Positions 48,222-61,144 of a stretch of DNA of 64,000 nucleotides are shown here, one piece after another. Source of the stretch: Brassica napus (lineage: Eukaryota; Streptophyta; Magnoliopsida; Brassicales; Brassicaceae). The stretch spans positions 4,549,726 through 4,613,725 of the forward strand of contig NC_063448.1 of assembly GCF_020379485.1 (NCBI RefSeq), read 5' to 3'. Each line of letters opens with the position of its first letter. The stretch's first letter is position 1. The translations under genes were made by a program, and so were the position numbers. A model generated the notes under the pieces. That model saw nothing but the letters and a program-made list of their open reading frames with translations. It searched no databases and was not told the origin of the DNA.

Positions 48222-49176
48222 CTGCTAATTTTAGGCTTGGTGATTTTGCACATGTTTTTTATCTGTCCATAATTTTTAAAATCCACCACAGAAAAACTAG
48301 CTGTTGACCATATATTAAAAGCAGCTCAGATTGATTACTGATTGACTACTATTTGAGAAAACGCTAAATCCACAACCATCCATGGTTAATTCCGTAACTA
48401 TGCATGCCCGTCCTTTGCATAAAGCTCATGAACATATGCTTTAGGCCACAATCAAATAAATAGCTTCAGAGGCTACACTTTAGGGATTTTTTTTTTTTTT
48501 TTTTGGAAAAACTTTAGGGATGTTTTAGTGTAATAGTTTCAGATTGTTTGCTAATACTCGTCACATACGAGAGTTCAACTCCTATTATGCACTTTTTTAA
48601 AAACATATGTATCCTTTCACTATTTTTTCTGTCAGTTTTCATATAATATATTGCTTACTTAACAATATGATTCTTTTGTTGACAAATAAAAAAACAATAC
48701 GACTCTCTTAGATTATTTTCATTCCTTAATAATTTTCTGTATCATATGTTTTATTTATTTTAAATTAAATTCTTAATCTTGTTTTATTATACTACTGCTT
48801 AAATTTTTAAAGCTATATATTACTAGTTTTACTGCCATAATTATAAGTTTCCTACTAAATTAAAATAAATGTATTATTATCTTGCTAAGTATTGATTCAT
48901 CATTGAAAAACATATTTTAAATATTATTATAATATATAGCTCTAATACTATTCAATTACAAAAAAAATTATTCTAATATATAATTACTTGATAGTAAAAA
49001 ATATGAGGCCACACTAAGTTAATGTGCTTTAAGCCACCAAATTAGTAGGGACGGCACTGTAACTATGTATATCTTTATCATGATTATTGCGCCACAAATT
49101 ATTGGTAACAGATAGCAGTATCGGAATACTAGGTCTACTCCATGTTTGTTAAAGTAATAATTTTCTTTTGAGGGGT
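48222..49176. other. AT-rich intergenic DNA
   Basis: No gene seen; A/T runs and degenerate repeats only. Confidence 0.5.
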
Positions 49177-50438
49177 GACGCCAAGGTATTGGTTGAAATG
49201 GAATTCAATAAGCAGGGCAATATCTTTTTGGTTAAAGTTGACTATACTTGGATCCCTTCTACGTGCTAGAGGTGTGGATGTTTAGGCAATAAAGAGAAAA
49301 GGTGCCTTCAGCCCCTTAAGACCCCAGAGAATTCAATCTTGGTGTCAAATTCAGTGGCTATTAGTGATGATGTACCTATTGTGGATATTGACATCATTAT
49401 CCAGCATAATGAGAATTCTGCCTCATCTACTTCAACATTCCAACAAAAAGAACTCAGTGACCAAGAAAGACTTCCTAGTGCTAACTTGGCCTATGAGGCT
49501 CCTACGATTCAGAACCAGTTCGTGAATTGGATGGTCTTCTTGTCACTTCTCAACAGAAAAAATTCACCAATGTTAAAACTGCTCCAAGCTCGGCTACGGG
49601 TTTGATTTCTGATCACTAACCACTAGTGGTTGCCTCAGATACTTCTACGGAAGGCCAAGTTACACCTGCTGCAAGGTTTAATGCTATCTCTTCCTTGCAG
49701 ATTCAACAGGATAACCCCACAGCCAATCTTATTCACTTCTACATCCCTATTAGCAGATTTTCAGTCTGCTCCCACTACAAGACCTTTTCTGGAAACTTCT
49801 CCATCAAACAATATCAACAAGGAGGTCCAAACACATTTTGTTGATCCCTTAACCACAATATCTAACACTAATGTATTCTAGAGTCCTTATTGTTTCTCTG
49901 TGCTAGGTGATGTGGATGAAGCCGAGATCGAACCATTGAGTTCTTTCGGCTTGAAAAGAGGTGGGAGGGAGACAAAAACTCCTATCAAATACCAAGATAT
50001 GGAATGGAAGACGGTGCAAGAGAGAGGAAAGCATGGCCATCGTGGTCGTCGCTCTAAATGCTAGCTACTATTGTTCATCTCATTGTTGGTTTTCCTAATT
50101 TTTACCTAAGTAGTTTCATAGGTATAAGATGTTATCTATCATGAAGTGTTCTATTACTTGAGTAACAAGCGAGAGAGATGAAAGAGTTTGTTATGATCAA
50201 AATGTAATCTCTTATTTCCGTTAAAATGACAGTTACAATGTACTAGCCTTTATATAGACTTTGATTACCCGGAATGAGATAACCAATACAATACATTGAA
50301 CCATACTAAACCATTACTCTAATACGTTCATTACTCTAATATGTCCATGCAAACATTATCTCACTATAGGGTTTTACCACCCTATCTTGTAAAGTTTATG
50401 TTATTTAAATTTGAAAGCTTTTTGTCAAAAAAAAAAAA
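49177..50438 (+). pseudogene. Decayed LINE ORF1-like (DUF4283, CCHC) fragment with A-tail
   Basis: Reading from DAKVLVEMEFNKQG leads to YTWIPST and a zinc-knuckle region whose second half CGCLGNKEKRCL has Asn where the histidine belongs and a stop just before it. Further stops and frame changes follow up to a C-terminal KTVQERGKHGHRGRRSKC ending at 50064. An A run lies at 50427-50438. No ORF2 sequence follows. This is an old truncated retrotransposed copy, unrelated in detail to the LINE at 24.4-30.2 kb. Confidence 0.7.
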
Positions 50439-50744
50439 GATTTTGTGAGAACCTAATTTTAGACAGTTAACTGCTCTAAGTACATATGTATAGATATAAG
50501 TAACGAACAGTTATTCGATGTCAGCCAAAAAAGGAGAAAAACAATGCATAGTTATTCTACTTCTAGGCTGCATCATATTTCAGTTTCATATAAACCATCG
50601 GGATATTAATGTATGCAGGGTCGTCGACAATATCTTTCCCAACAAGTTCGGTTTAAAACAAACTTATAATTATGAATAGTAAACTTTCGAATTTGAACTT
50701 TGAAATCTTGTGTTTCCTTTTATCAATGACTTGGGAAAAACATA

Positions 50745-51683
50745 TTAAAAGATGATATCCCTTGCTCTCTTTTCTATTCTTGATGGATCAATGCCGATCC
50801 GTGATATGATTGCCTGCAAATATTCATTTAGACAATAAAAATCGTATATAGTCAATTATGTCGTGACACATGCATGTGCGTGCATATGTGTGTGGATGTG
50901 TTCATACGTATACCTGGGCGATGATTGTATAAGCGGTCCTATCATTCAAGTTCTGGAGATTAGCACTCATAACTTGAGCTCCTTCTTCTTCAAAAACTCC
51001 CAAGAGCTCGTGTAACGTTAATCTTTTCATGTTAACACTGATAATCAGGTTCATCTCTATGATCGAACCCCGTGAATGGATACTGAGTTTTGGCAAAAGA
51101 GACGACGACGATCGTTCTGAGCGACACCCGACTTCTCCTTCTAGCAATGTTTTTTTCTTCTCCTTTAAATACGTTACTTTCTCTTTCAACTGGATCATGT
51201 ACGATGTCGCTTGATCTATAAGTTGGGGCACTGGTAACTGCTGGTGCCAAGAAAAATCACAAGTTACATAACGATTTTTCTTTTCTGCATGAATGTGTGT
51301 ATAATCAAAATATAACACAAGCGTAAATCCTAGCTATGTGCATCACTTTAGGTCATACAAATACATATATGGATTTTATACACTTACAGAAGTGTGAAAT
51401 TGGTTTCTAAGATAGACTAAGATAGCAAAACCACTGAAATATACATCTATCAAAGAATTTCTACTATCTACCGACATAATATAATCCATGTATAGTGTGC
51501 TCTAGAGAGAGAGAGAGAGAAAGAGAGAGAGCAAGAAAATCGAACCCTACGAGTGGGAGAAACATGGGAAGAGAGTAAACAGAATAGATCTTTCATACGC
51601 ATTCGTCGCTCTTTCTCCCTGAGGTTTCGTTTTTCCCTCAACGACAATGAGCTTCCTTCTCCTATTTCTTTTTCCCTCTCCAT
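50745..51683 (-). CDS. bHLH transcription factor (tandem copy 2)
   Basis: Three exons, 51683-51546, 51237-50914 and 50813-50745, give 176 residues, the same total as copy 1 with nearly the same exon lengths. The basic region is RNLREKERRMRMK, followed by LFCLLSSHVSP and, after the junction, LPVPQLIDQATSYMIQLKEKV. The C-terminal half has EEEGAQVMSANLQNLNDR, identical to copy 1, and the last exon gives AIISRIGIDPSRIEKRARDIIF. The frame is open with clean GT-AG borders, so both copies appear functional. The pair lies about 16 kb apart because CACTA elements A and B and other DNA inserted between them. A nuclear role as a dimer binding E-box-type DNA is expected of the family. Confidence 0.88.
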
Positions 51684-53204
51684 TCTTTTTTCTTCTCTTT
51701 TAAGCTTTTATATATGCTGCTATGTTTCTCTTTTTGTTTCACTCCACATCTCTCTATATATTAAGAGAGAGAGAGAGAGAGAGAGTAATTATAGTACGCA
51801 ATTTTGAGAGAACAAGCTGCGTAATTGTAGTAGAAAGTGATGTTTTCCCAATAAAGTCATGGCTTTATAATTGCGCCCGTGAGCTTACACACTGCTTAAT
51901 AATGCCTTTTTACATATGTATTTGGTACCAGGATATAGCTAGTTTTCATAGATTCAGTTTTACATGGGTAAGAACTTTTCGGGGACTTTATATTTAACTC
52001 TAGGTTTTGGTCCAGTGAATTGCTCGGCAGTGTATTAGGTTTGTAGAAAATTATTGTCAAAAAAAAAAATCTTGTCAAACTATTCAAATAGCGTAAATTA
52101 GTGAGAGGACATGTTAATAGAGATATGATCAATGCCGTGCAAAAGTATGCAATGTTACCAATCGGAAAAAACACAGGAAAAATGTTTTCTATTACCGACT
52201 GAAAGAGACAAGTAGACAAACAGCCATGTTCAACTACTTAGGTGCACATCCGCACACATTTATCATCCAAAGTTTTCACATGTCATGAGCTGTGATTATT
52301 CAACGTCACCAACTTGCATTACTCGACATACCAGAAATGGATACATTAATCCATTCCTTACAGACAATACTTAAAAGACTTTTGGCAAAACTGTTGAACA
52401 TAAGTCATTGGTGATGTTGCTTATGAAAAGGACCTGGAACTTCTAAAATCTACATGTATAAACTAACAAATTAAACAAAAACACTTTAACCGTGGACATG
52501 AATACGAAGACATGAAATTAGGACAAAACTATACGCAAAGAATGAGAACGAATTTTTGTTGCACATGCAAACTATGTAGTTTGGAACTTTTTAGAGAGTA
52601 TATATCCTTCCACCATGAATTGAATCAGCGGTTTCTAATTTTTGTACGTTATTGATAATTAAAATGGTTAATCACTAGAACAATTCATTGTTTGTCGGGT
52701 TGTATGTTAGATTTACTGTATCTTTGACTTTTGAGCATATATATATAACTGAACGAAATCGGCTTGTAATTAATGGTTTATTATTTTTATTTATTTTTAT
52801 TTTTATTTTTTTTCTAATTTAACAAAAAAAAATTAAAAAACAAACCAATCGCGGACCGTCACGTACAGGTGGAGTACGGTGCAAAACACACACAGCAAAC
52901 GTTTTTTATTTTGCCAATTTCGCATAAGGTTTTTTCTAAAACCTGGACCCCCCACCGCTTTAGAAAAAAGGACGCGTGCTCTAAAATATTTTTCACATGT
53001 CATTCAGCTGAAATCACTTTAGTACCCAAATCACCCAGGAATGACTTTTTCCCTTCTTTTCCCTGACCGATAAACCAAATTAGTATTTTTAGTTAAAAAT
53101 ACAGCATTTGAAAATTGATAAAAAGAAGTTAGCCGCAAAGGAAAAATCAAAGAACTACCTATTACTGTATATCTGTCATCTAGCCGTGTTCTTAAACACT
53201 GCTA
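51684..53204. other. Upstream of bHLH copy 2 and intergenic DNA
   Basis: Includes a GA microsatellite (about 51763-51786) in the bHLH leader or promoter region. A block near 52846-52880 (aatcgcggaccgtcacgt) resembles the middle of the nearby Tourist-like MITEs and may be a remnant. No other gene. Confidence 0.5.
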
Positions 53205-53207
53205 TAA

Positions 53208-53488
53208 GAGCATGAGCAGCAGCGAACTTGCAATTCCCGATTTCCAATGTTTTTTTTTATTATTTTAATTTTTTTTTTCGTTTAATTTTAAAATATATAT
53301 ATATATATATATATATAAACGAATCTATTGTGGACCGCCACGTGTCGTGGGACCCGCAGAATAGTAACGAGACGGTATCACTCCAGCGAACCTGCACGAA
53401 CCGAATTCATTAAAAAATGATTATTTCAATATTTTTTCGCTTCGAAAATCGTGTGAACTTTACTCAACATTTTTCAATGCGGATGGTC
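53208..53488. mobile_element. Tourist-like MITE
   Basis: Ends GAGCATGAGCAGC and the complement GACCATCCGCATTG; TAA at 53205-53207 and 53489-53491. The internal cgccacgtgtcgtgggaccc resembles the inner MITE of the nest at 33 kb. An (AT)n run lies at about 53293-53317. Confidence 0.78.
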
Positions 53489-53491
53489 TAA

Positions 53492-54047
53492 GTGTTAACT
53501 TTTTCTTATATGCATTTTCCACGTGTACTTTTTCAAACGTTTGAATACCACCACATGAAACTAGCTATTTAAACAAGTCATAGGTTTGAACTTTGGTTCC
53601 TCATCATGTTAATCATATTGGTTCGTCAATCGTCCCGACAAAATTTAAATCATCCAAGACGCTAAGTATGATTAAAGATTGTTTTAGGTGACCTATCTTT
53701 ACTATATCTAAAAGTTAGCAGAGTAACTTTATAAATATTTAAATATTTCTAGATTAAAAAAAATTATGGAAAAACATAAATGAATATTAAAACAGTTATT
53801 AATAGGATGATTAAGCTAAATTTAACACAAAAGAAAGAAAAGGATGAAGATTAAGAGAGATATAGATTAAATTAATCAGATAGGTAGTATTCATATAAAA
53901 TTATTCTATTTCATATATTCAAGCTGAAACTTGAAAAATCTAAACATATGTGACAAAATATGATTGGATAGTACTTTGCATTAAATCCATTCCATGGTCT
54001 ACCATAAGCAAATAACATATATAGATGATTTTGTTTTTAATAACAAG
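53492..54047. other. AT-rich intergenic DNA
   Basis: No gene or clear element is visible before the hAT end. Confidence 0.5.
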
Positions 54048-56304
54048 TAGGGGTGGGCAAAAAACCCAAACCGAACCGAACCGAACCAAACCAACCGAAG
54101 TTAAACCGATCCAAACCAAACCGTGTTTTTTACATAACCTAATTGGTTCATGTTTTATTCAACCCGAATGGTTTGGTTTGGGTTTAAACCGAACCAAACC
54201 GATAATTCAGTATATTTTTATCTATATATATATATATATACATATTAGCATATTGTAAATTTTAGTTAAAGTTTCGTTTTCCATTTTTTCTTAACTTCCA
54301 TATATTTTTAAAAAATTCCAAATATGATTCAAATTACTATTATATATATATTATCTAATCCTAATACCTAAAGATTGTACTGAAAACAAAACCTAAAAAT
54401 ATAAGCATCTAAATCGTAGCCGTCTCGTCTCGTTCATCTTCTCCAATTTCCATTGTCTAAAGGTAAAATTATATAACAAAGTTATTATAGGATCGATAAA
54501 AACAAAAAGGTAGATGCAAATAATTTTTTAGTTAATAGGTTTTGGAATGCTTAGATTAAAAATAGTCTGCTCTTTGCCTATTATATATGTATTTGTTCCT
54601 TTGACGTGGTTAAGAGTTTTGTCATGAAACTTTAAATTGGTTACAACTCACTGTTTCTAATGAAAAGAGAGAGTAACTGAACGTTCTTTCTATTTAAATA
54701 ATTTAATTAACAACTTCTATGTTTTCTGTGTAGATGAATAACCAAAACAAAGCCAGCGGTAAAAGAAAGGAATCTGATTCTCCACCACTACCGCCAAAGC
54801 CAAAAAGAAAACTACCAACACGATCACCGGCGTGGGAAGTTTTTACGAAACTTAAAGATGATGAATCAAAGTGCTCATGCAATTATTGTGGTAAGATCTA
54901 TTCATGTCCTTCCACAAGTGGAACTAGCACTATGATGTCACACATGAAGAAGTGCAAAGATCATTTAGATTCCCTCGAATCTGATTCTCAGCAACACTTG
55001 TCTAGTGGTGGAAATAATGTTTATGGTGGTAAAAGTGTTGGTATGACTAAACCTTTTGATCATGTGGTGTGCAAGAGAGCAACAATGAAAATGATTATCA
55101 TGGATGAGTTGCCATTTTCTTTTGTTGAGAATGAAGGGTTTAGACAGTTTTGTGAGACTGTTATTCCTTGGTTTGGTATTCCATCACGAAGAACAATTAC
55201 GAGGGAGGTTGTTGGTATGTATAATGCTGAGAAAACTGCATTGAGGACTACTTTAAGCCTAAATAAGCAAGCGATTTCTTTTACCACCGATATATGGACT
55301 GCTATTACAACTTTGAGTTATATGGTTATAACTGCTCATTTCATTGATATGGATTGGCAACTGCATAGAAGAATTATTAGTTTTAGTCCTATTCCTGATC
55401 ATAAAGGAGAGACCATTGCAAATCAGTTTATAAGATCTTTGGATGATTGGGGTATTGAGAAAGTGTTTTCTATCACACTTGATAATGCAAGCAACAATGA
55501 TAAAGCAATCAGCATTTTGAAAGATCGGCTGCTCCAAAAGAACAATGATGCTTTGATGATGAATGGTGAATTTATGCACATACGCTGTTGTGCACACATA
55601 CTGAATCTGATTGCCAATGAAGGGTTGGATGATATAAGTAAGAGCATAATAAGTGTTCGTCATGCTGTCAAATATGTGAGGTCTTCTACTTCAAGACTAG
55701 AATCTTTTAAGCGTTGGGTGGAGGTTGAGAAGATAACAAGAGGAAGTGTGGTATTGGATTGTGTTACTAGGTGGAACTCAACTTACTTGATGCTGAGAAG
55801 TACACTTAAATATCAAACTGCATTTGAAAGGATGGCTGATATGGATAAGCCGTATGATGCATGGTTCAAAGAACTTGATTCTAATGGAAAGGTGAGGAAA
55901 GGACCTCCAACAGCTGTTGATTGGGACAAAACACGGCACATGGTAAAGTTCTTGAAGTCTTTCTATGACTCAACTTTAGCCTTCTCTTCTTCCATAAAAA
56001 TAACATCAAATGGTTGTTATAATGAGATATGCAAAATTCAGTCAAGTGTCGAGAATATGGCTTATAGTCAAGACGTTGATTTAAAGGATATGGCTTCTGC
56101 AATGACAACCAAGTTTGCTAAATATTGGGAAGGTACTGAGAAGATCAATAAGATATTAATAGTGGCTGGTATACTTGATCCTCGTCGCAAAATGGTTTTC
56201 ACAGAGTACAGCTTTGAAATTATCTATGGAAGAGGTAATCCAAAGTACAAAGAAATGTCTAAGTTGGTGATGGATGTTTTGGGGAGAATATTCAAGGTAT
56301 ACAA
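54048..56304 (+). mobile_element. hAT transposon, 5' part, interrupted by CACTA element C
   Basis: The end taggggtgggcaaaaaaccc is typical of plant hAT elements and is followed by CCGAA-rich subterminal repeats (54068-54205, both orientations). A transposase gene follows from 54734. The element is cut at 56304 by CACTA element C; its 3' part would resume beyond the window. Confidence 0.75.
54734..56304 (+). pseudogene. hAT transposase with BED zinc finger (RICESLEEPER-like), truncated by insertion
   Basis: An open frame of about 523 codons starting MNNQNKASGKRKESD directly after a possible splice acceptor (tgtgtag). The BED finger uses Cys49, Cys52, His70 and Cys74. The central transposase region includes FTTDIWTAITTLSYM, FSITLDNASNNDKAI, MHIRCCAHILNLIANEGL and VTRWNSTYLML, all characteristic of plant hAT proteins. 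It has no internal stop, so the gene was intact or nearly so when element C landed. The C-terminal hAT dimerisation domain is separated from it by the insertion; the last codons in frame come from the CACTA end. Confidence 0.88.
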
Positions 56305-56637
56305 CACTACAAGAAAACATCGTAATTCTGACGGACATTCTGACGGAAAATGAGATCCTCGGAATATACCGATGAAATACCGAGGAAGGCATATTCCTCG
56401 GAAAAAACCGACGAATATCCGAGGATATATTATAGCCGTTGGAGAGCCGTTGGGGATTTTAAAAATTCCGAGGAAATTCCGAGGAAAGAGCCGTTGCCGT
56501 CGGTATTCCGTCGGAATTTCCTCGGTACTGTCGGCATCATTTCATCTATAAATACCCGCACCCCCAACCTCTTCATTCACTCCATTTCTTCATCCTCTCA
56601 CATACTATATTTACACACGAATTTGATTGAAAAAAGC

Positions 56638-59600
56638 ATGTCTTCTTCAAATTATTATCGTTCTTGGATCGATCGACCTCATTTGGATCCGAACACAAGA
56701 TTGCTTACGGAAGAATACCAACGAGGTATAACCGAATTCATGGGGTTAGTTCAACGACAACCGGAAGCAGAAACGGGTATGTTAAGATGTCCTTGCTCTA
56801 ATTGTAAAAATAGAAAGATTATTAAAGAGTGGGATGTTTGGACTCATCTATATTTGAATGGGTTTACACGAAGTTACAAATTTTGGTATCATCATGGAGA
56901 AACTGATTATGAATATGGTAGTACTAGCGAACCTCAGCCTGCGGTTAGGTTAGAAGAACCAATTATAATGGATGTAGATTATAGTGTAGGTACTAAGCAG
57001 ATGGTAAATGATCATTTTAGAGGGGAAGATTTACTCAATGCAGAAGCTATGAGATTTTATGATATGTTGGATGCTGGAAAGCAACCCTTGTACGAAAGTT
57101 GTAGAGATGGTCATTCAGCTTTATCATCTGCAACAAGACTGATGAGCATTAAAACATATTATAATTTGGCTGAAGACTGTGTTGATGCGATTGATGATTT
57201 TGTAAAAGGTATTCTACCTGAGGATAATGTAGCACCTGGTTCATACTACGAGGTTCAGAAACTGGTAGCTGGTCTTGGTTTATCGTATCAGGTAATAGAT
57301 GTATGCAGCGATAACTGCATGATTTATTGGAAGGCGGATGAAGAGCGGGTTACATGCAAATTTTGTGGAAAGGCTCGTTATAAAGATACGAGTGGAAGAG
57401 TTCCAGTGCCATTTAAAAGGATGTGGTATTTGCCTTTGACGGAAAGGTTGCAGAGGTTGTATCAGTCTGAATGCACAGCGCAACCAATGAGATGGCATGC
57501 AGAGCATTCAACAAATGGTGAGATTAGACATCCTTCAGATGCAAAAGCGTGGAAGCATTTCCAATCAAAATATCTCGACTTTGCGTATGAGAGAAGAAAT
57601 GTCTACCTTGGATTATGTACTGATGGTTTCAGCCCGTTTGGCAAGAGTGGAAGACATTATTCTCTATGGCCAGTCATTCTTACACCATACAACTTACCGC
57701 CAAACTTGTGCTTGCGACGAGAGTTTTTGTTTCTCTCCATTCTCGTTCCCGGACCAGAGCATCCTAAGAAATCACTTGATGTATTTCTTCAGCCACTAAT
57801 ATATGAGTTGCAACAACTATGGGCTCAAGGTGCTGAAACATACGATGTTTCATGTAAAGAAAACTTTCAAATGCGGACAGTACTTATGTGGACAATAAGT
57901 GATTTTCCAGCATATGGTATGTTATCTGGATGGACAACGCATAGAAGACTATCATGTCCATATTGTCAAGATGACACAGATGCTTTCCAACTAAAGAACG
58001 GAAGGAAAACATGTTGGTTTGACTGTCACAGACGATTTCTACCACCTCATCATCCATACCGCAGGAGTAAGACTTCGTTTACAAAGAACAAGCAGGTGTT
58101 TGATGGTCCACCTGAAGAAGTTAGTGGGAAAGATTTGTTGAAGCAGTTTAGGTATTTTGATGCAGAAAGGACGCCATATGTAGGTGGAGATGAAAACATT
58201 CGAGTCAGTGCGGTTGGAGAGCTACATAACTGACACAAAAAGAGTATTTTCTGGGATCTGCCATACTGGAAGGATCATCTGCTGAGGCATAATTTAGATG
58301 TCATGCATACTGAGAAGAACTTTTTTGACAATCTCATGAACACGATCCTTAACGTTCAAGGTAAAATAAAGGATAATTTGAAGTCAAGACTAGATTTAGT
58401 CGATATATGTGCTCGTTCAGAACTTCATGTTGATGAGAATGATAGGGCTCATTTTCCCATATACCGACTTGATGCAGGGGAAAAAGATGCGTTCTTTGAT
58501 TGGATTTCAAACGATGTGGAATTTCCAGACGGTTACGCATCTAATTTGCGTAACTGTGTCGACAGAAAGGAAGGAATGTTTATCGGCTTGAAGAGTCACG
58601 ATTGCCATGTAATGATGCAGCGCCTCCTTCCGTTTGCCTTCAAGGAACTATTACCACGGAATGTTCATGAAGCAATTGTAGGGATTAGTGCTTTCTTCCG
58701 CGATTTATGCACGAGATCAGTGACTCTTGAAGGTATTGAAAATTTGAAAACTAACATAGCCGTGATTCAGTGCAACCTTGAGAAGATATTTCCTCCATCA
58801 TTTTTTGATGTTATGGAGCATCTTGTTATTCACCTGGCAAGAGAATTGGAACTTGGTGGTCCTGTGCAGTATAGATGAATGTATTTGTATGAGCGGTATA
58901 TGTACCATTTGAAGAAGATGGTGAAAAATTATAGTAGGGTGGAAGGTTCTATAATCGCACAGATGATAAATTCAGAAACTTCAAACTTTGCCGAGTTCTA
59001 CTTTCCAGCAGAAGTGCAGACCAAAAAAAGAAGACCTGCTCGGCATGATGATAGAGGCGAATGGGCGCAGTCATTTGCAAACATAATTGCTCACCAACTA
59101 CGAAGATGTTCTTCAATATGAGAGGTAAATAAATTAGCTTACAAATTTTTATTTTAAACAGTTGAAATTTGAATCTTAATTAATTATATTATTGTCAACA
59201 TATGTACATGATTTTCATGGCAGAAAAGCGGTTCGAATATAGATACGCCACAGAGGAGGAACTTGAAGAACTGAAGCAGAGAGAATTTTATGGATGGATG
59301 CTTACTTATGTGAGTGCTTTACACAAATTAAAATATTATTTATCACATATTTATACTAATTCACATATATTGATATAACATATATATGTGCTATTAATAG
59401 GTGTCTGCTGGTATGACCAGAGGTGAAATATTTGACGATTGGATACGCGAGATGGTGCGTGGAGCAGAGTATGTTGTGAAGTCATATCCGAGATTTTGTA
59501 CTCGGGGATATGCATTCACAACTCAAAAGAGGAGACGTTCGAGTACGACTTATGATGCTGGCATTTTTTCTGCATCTGGAGATGATGTATACTACGGAAA

Positions 59601-60185
59601 CATACGGAAGATTATGGAAATCAAGTATCTGGGCATGGTTGGATTGCGCTGTAATGTTTTCTATTGTGATTAGTACGACAACACTCCAGATCGAGGTGTG
59701 AGAACAGATGCATTTGGTGTTACATCAGTACATTCGAGGCGAAAGTTGCAATATTATGATCCTTTCATTCTTGTTTCTCTGGCCGATCAGGTAATTAAAT
59801 ATACATATATCAATTATTCATAATGATTCATCATCATGTGTATTAATAACACTTATTTACAAATTAAATAATTTTTTAAATGTTACAGGTTTGTTATATC
59901 AAGTACCCCCGGGTTAGGAACAGAGATGATCCATGAGTCACTGTTACATCACTCAACCCGAGAGGCCGAGTTCAGGGAAGTTCTGAGCTGGAAGACCCAC
60001 TACAACCAAGCACATCCGGTAACTTAAGTGCAGCAGAAGATTTAGCTGCAGTTGGCCTTGTAGTCGATTTAACCGACTTTGGAGAGGAAGCCGTCGTTCA
60101 CGTAGAGGATGAACAAGAGATTGGAGAGTTTCACCAAGATCCAGATTCAGATTCATCTGATGATGATGACTCGGAAACAGAGTAG
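56638..60185 (+). pseudogene. TNP2-type transposase, element C, inactivated
   Basis: Starts MSSSNYYRSWIDRPHLD at 56638 and matches the element B transposase throughout: MLRCPCSNCKNRKIIKEWDVW, YLGLCTDGFSPFGKSGRHYS, ISDFPAYGMLSGWTTHRRLS, AFFRDLCTRSVTLE, a DUF4216 part and an acidic tail ending at 60185. Four stops interrupt the frame: TGA 58231-58233, TGA 58876-58878, TAG 59671-59673 and TGA 59934-59936. At three of them element B, or the motif itself, has Trp (for example HNW-HKKSIFW and GWMYQYE in B); the fourth (DDP-VTVTS) lies where a Trp codon fits. A deletion with a frameshift near 59080-59095 also removes the stretch that in B spans about 45 residues before exon 2 ends. Confidence 0.88.
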
Positions 60186-60204
60186 CATCGCTTTTTTTTT
60201 TTTA

Positions 60205-60995
60205 ATATAAGAATACGAGGAAATTCCGAGGGATAATAGGATTTAGGGGTTTCCTCGGAATAGTCCAAGACTTTTCCGACGATCTAAGGCTTTTCTTTTA
60301 GGGTTTCTGTTTCCTCGGAATATTCCGAGGACATTCCGAGGAAATCCAAGTGTTCCTCGGAATTTCCTCGGAATATTTCGAGGAAATTCCGAGGAAGTAG
60401 AGTTTTTAAACCAAAAACAACATTTTGCGGTTTGAATAACACTTATATAACCCTTATTAAGTGTCTTAGACTGATTATGAAGTCAAAAATTTGTTCCTTA
60501 CCCTATAATAAACACTTTTCCGATTGTATGAACGAAATCCCCACAACATAGGAGAAACACTTATACACTTTAATGAACGGTAAAGGGAATACTTACAATT
60601 CGTTTTGAAATTTTGTTATTTCATAGTTTATGATAATCTGTACAAAGATTCCTCAATGGTATGCATTGTATTTGTATAAGAAATGATATAGGGCAAAAAA
60701 ATTTGATGTTTTGAAACCCCAAACATGTGTTCCTCGGAATTTTCTCGGAATATTCCGAAGAAATTCCGAAGAAATTCCGAAGAAATTCCAAGGAACAATA
60801 TAAACCAATAGAAATACATGCATAGGATATTCTTTTTCCGCGAATTAATGAAATATCCGAGGAAATTCCGACGGATATTTAAGTGTCCGTCGGAATTTCC
60901 TCGGAATATTTTCATTTAACCGGGCAAACCGGCCGCGAAATATTTCGCGAAAATTGAAATTGAAAATACCGAGGAAATTCCGACGGATAGTTTCC
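60205..60995. promoter_or_regulatory. Internal block of end motifs before the second gene, element C
   Basis: Repeated TTCCTCGGAATATTCCGAGG-type palindromes at 60230-60400 and 60720-60990, separated by about 300 bp that are conserved in element A (36480-36700 in reverse). It lies just upstream of the leader of the second gene. Compare the equivalent position in element B. Confidence 0.65.
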
Positions 60996-61144
60996 GTCGG
61001 ACCCTAGGTTTTATAAAGACGAAACACTTCTTCTTCCCCATTTCTCTCTTCTTCCTCTTCTGGCTCCTCTCCCTCCTCTCCGGCGATCTCCCCCTTCTCT
61101 CGCGACGATCTCTCCGGCGAATCCTCTCTAAACCTACACAAATC

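Noticed and set aside
56350..56637. In-frame N-terminal extension of the element C transposase into the end repeats
   Set aside because: The first 96 codons translate subterminal repeats; the start MSSSNYYRSW at 56638 follows a normal leader and aligns with transposase starts.
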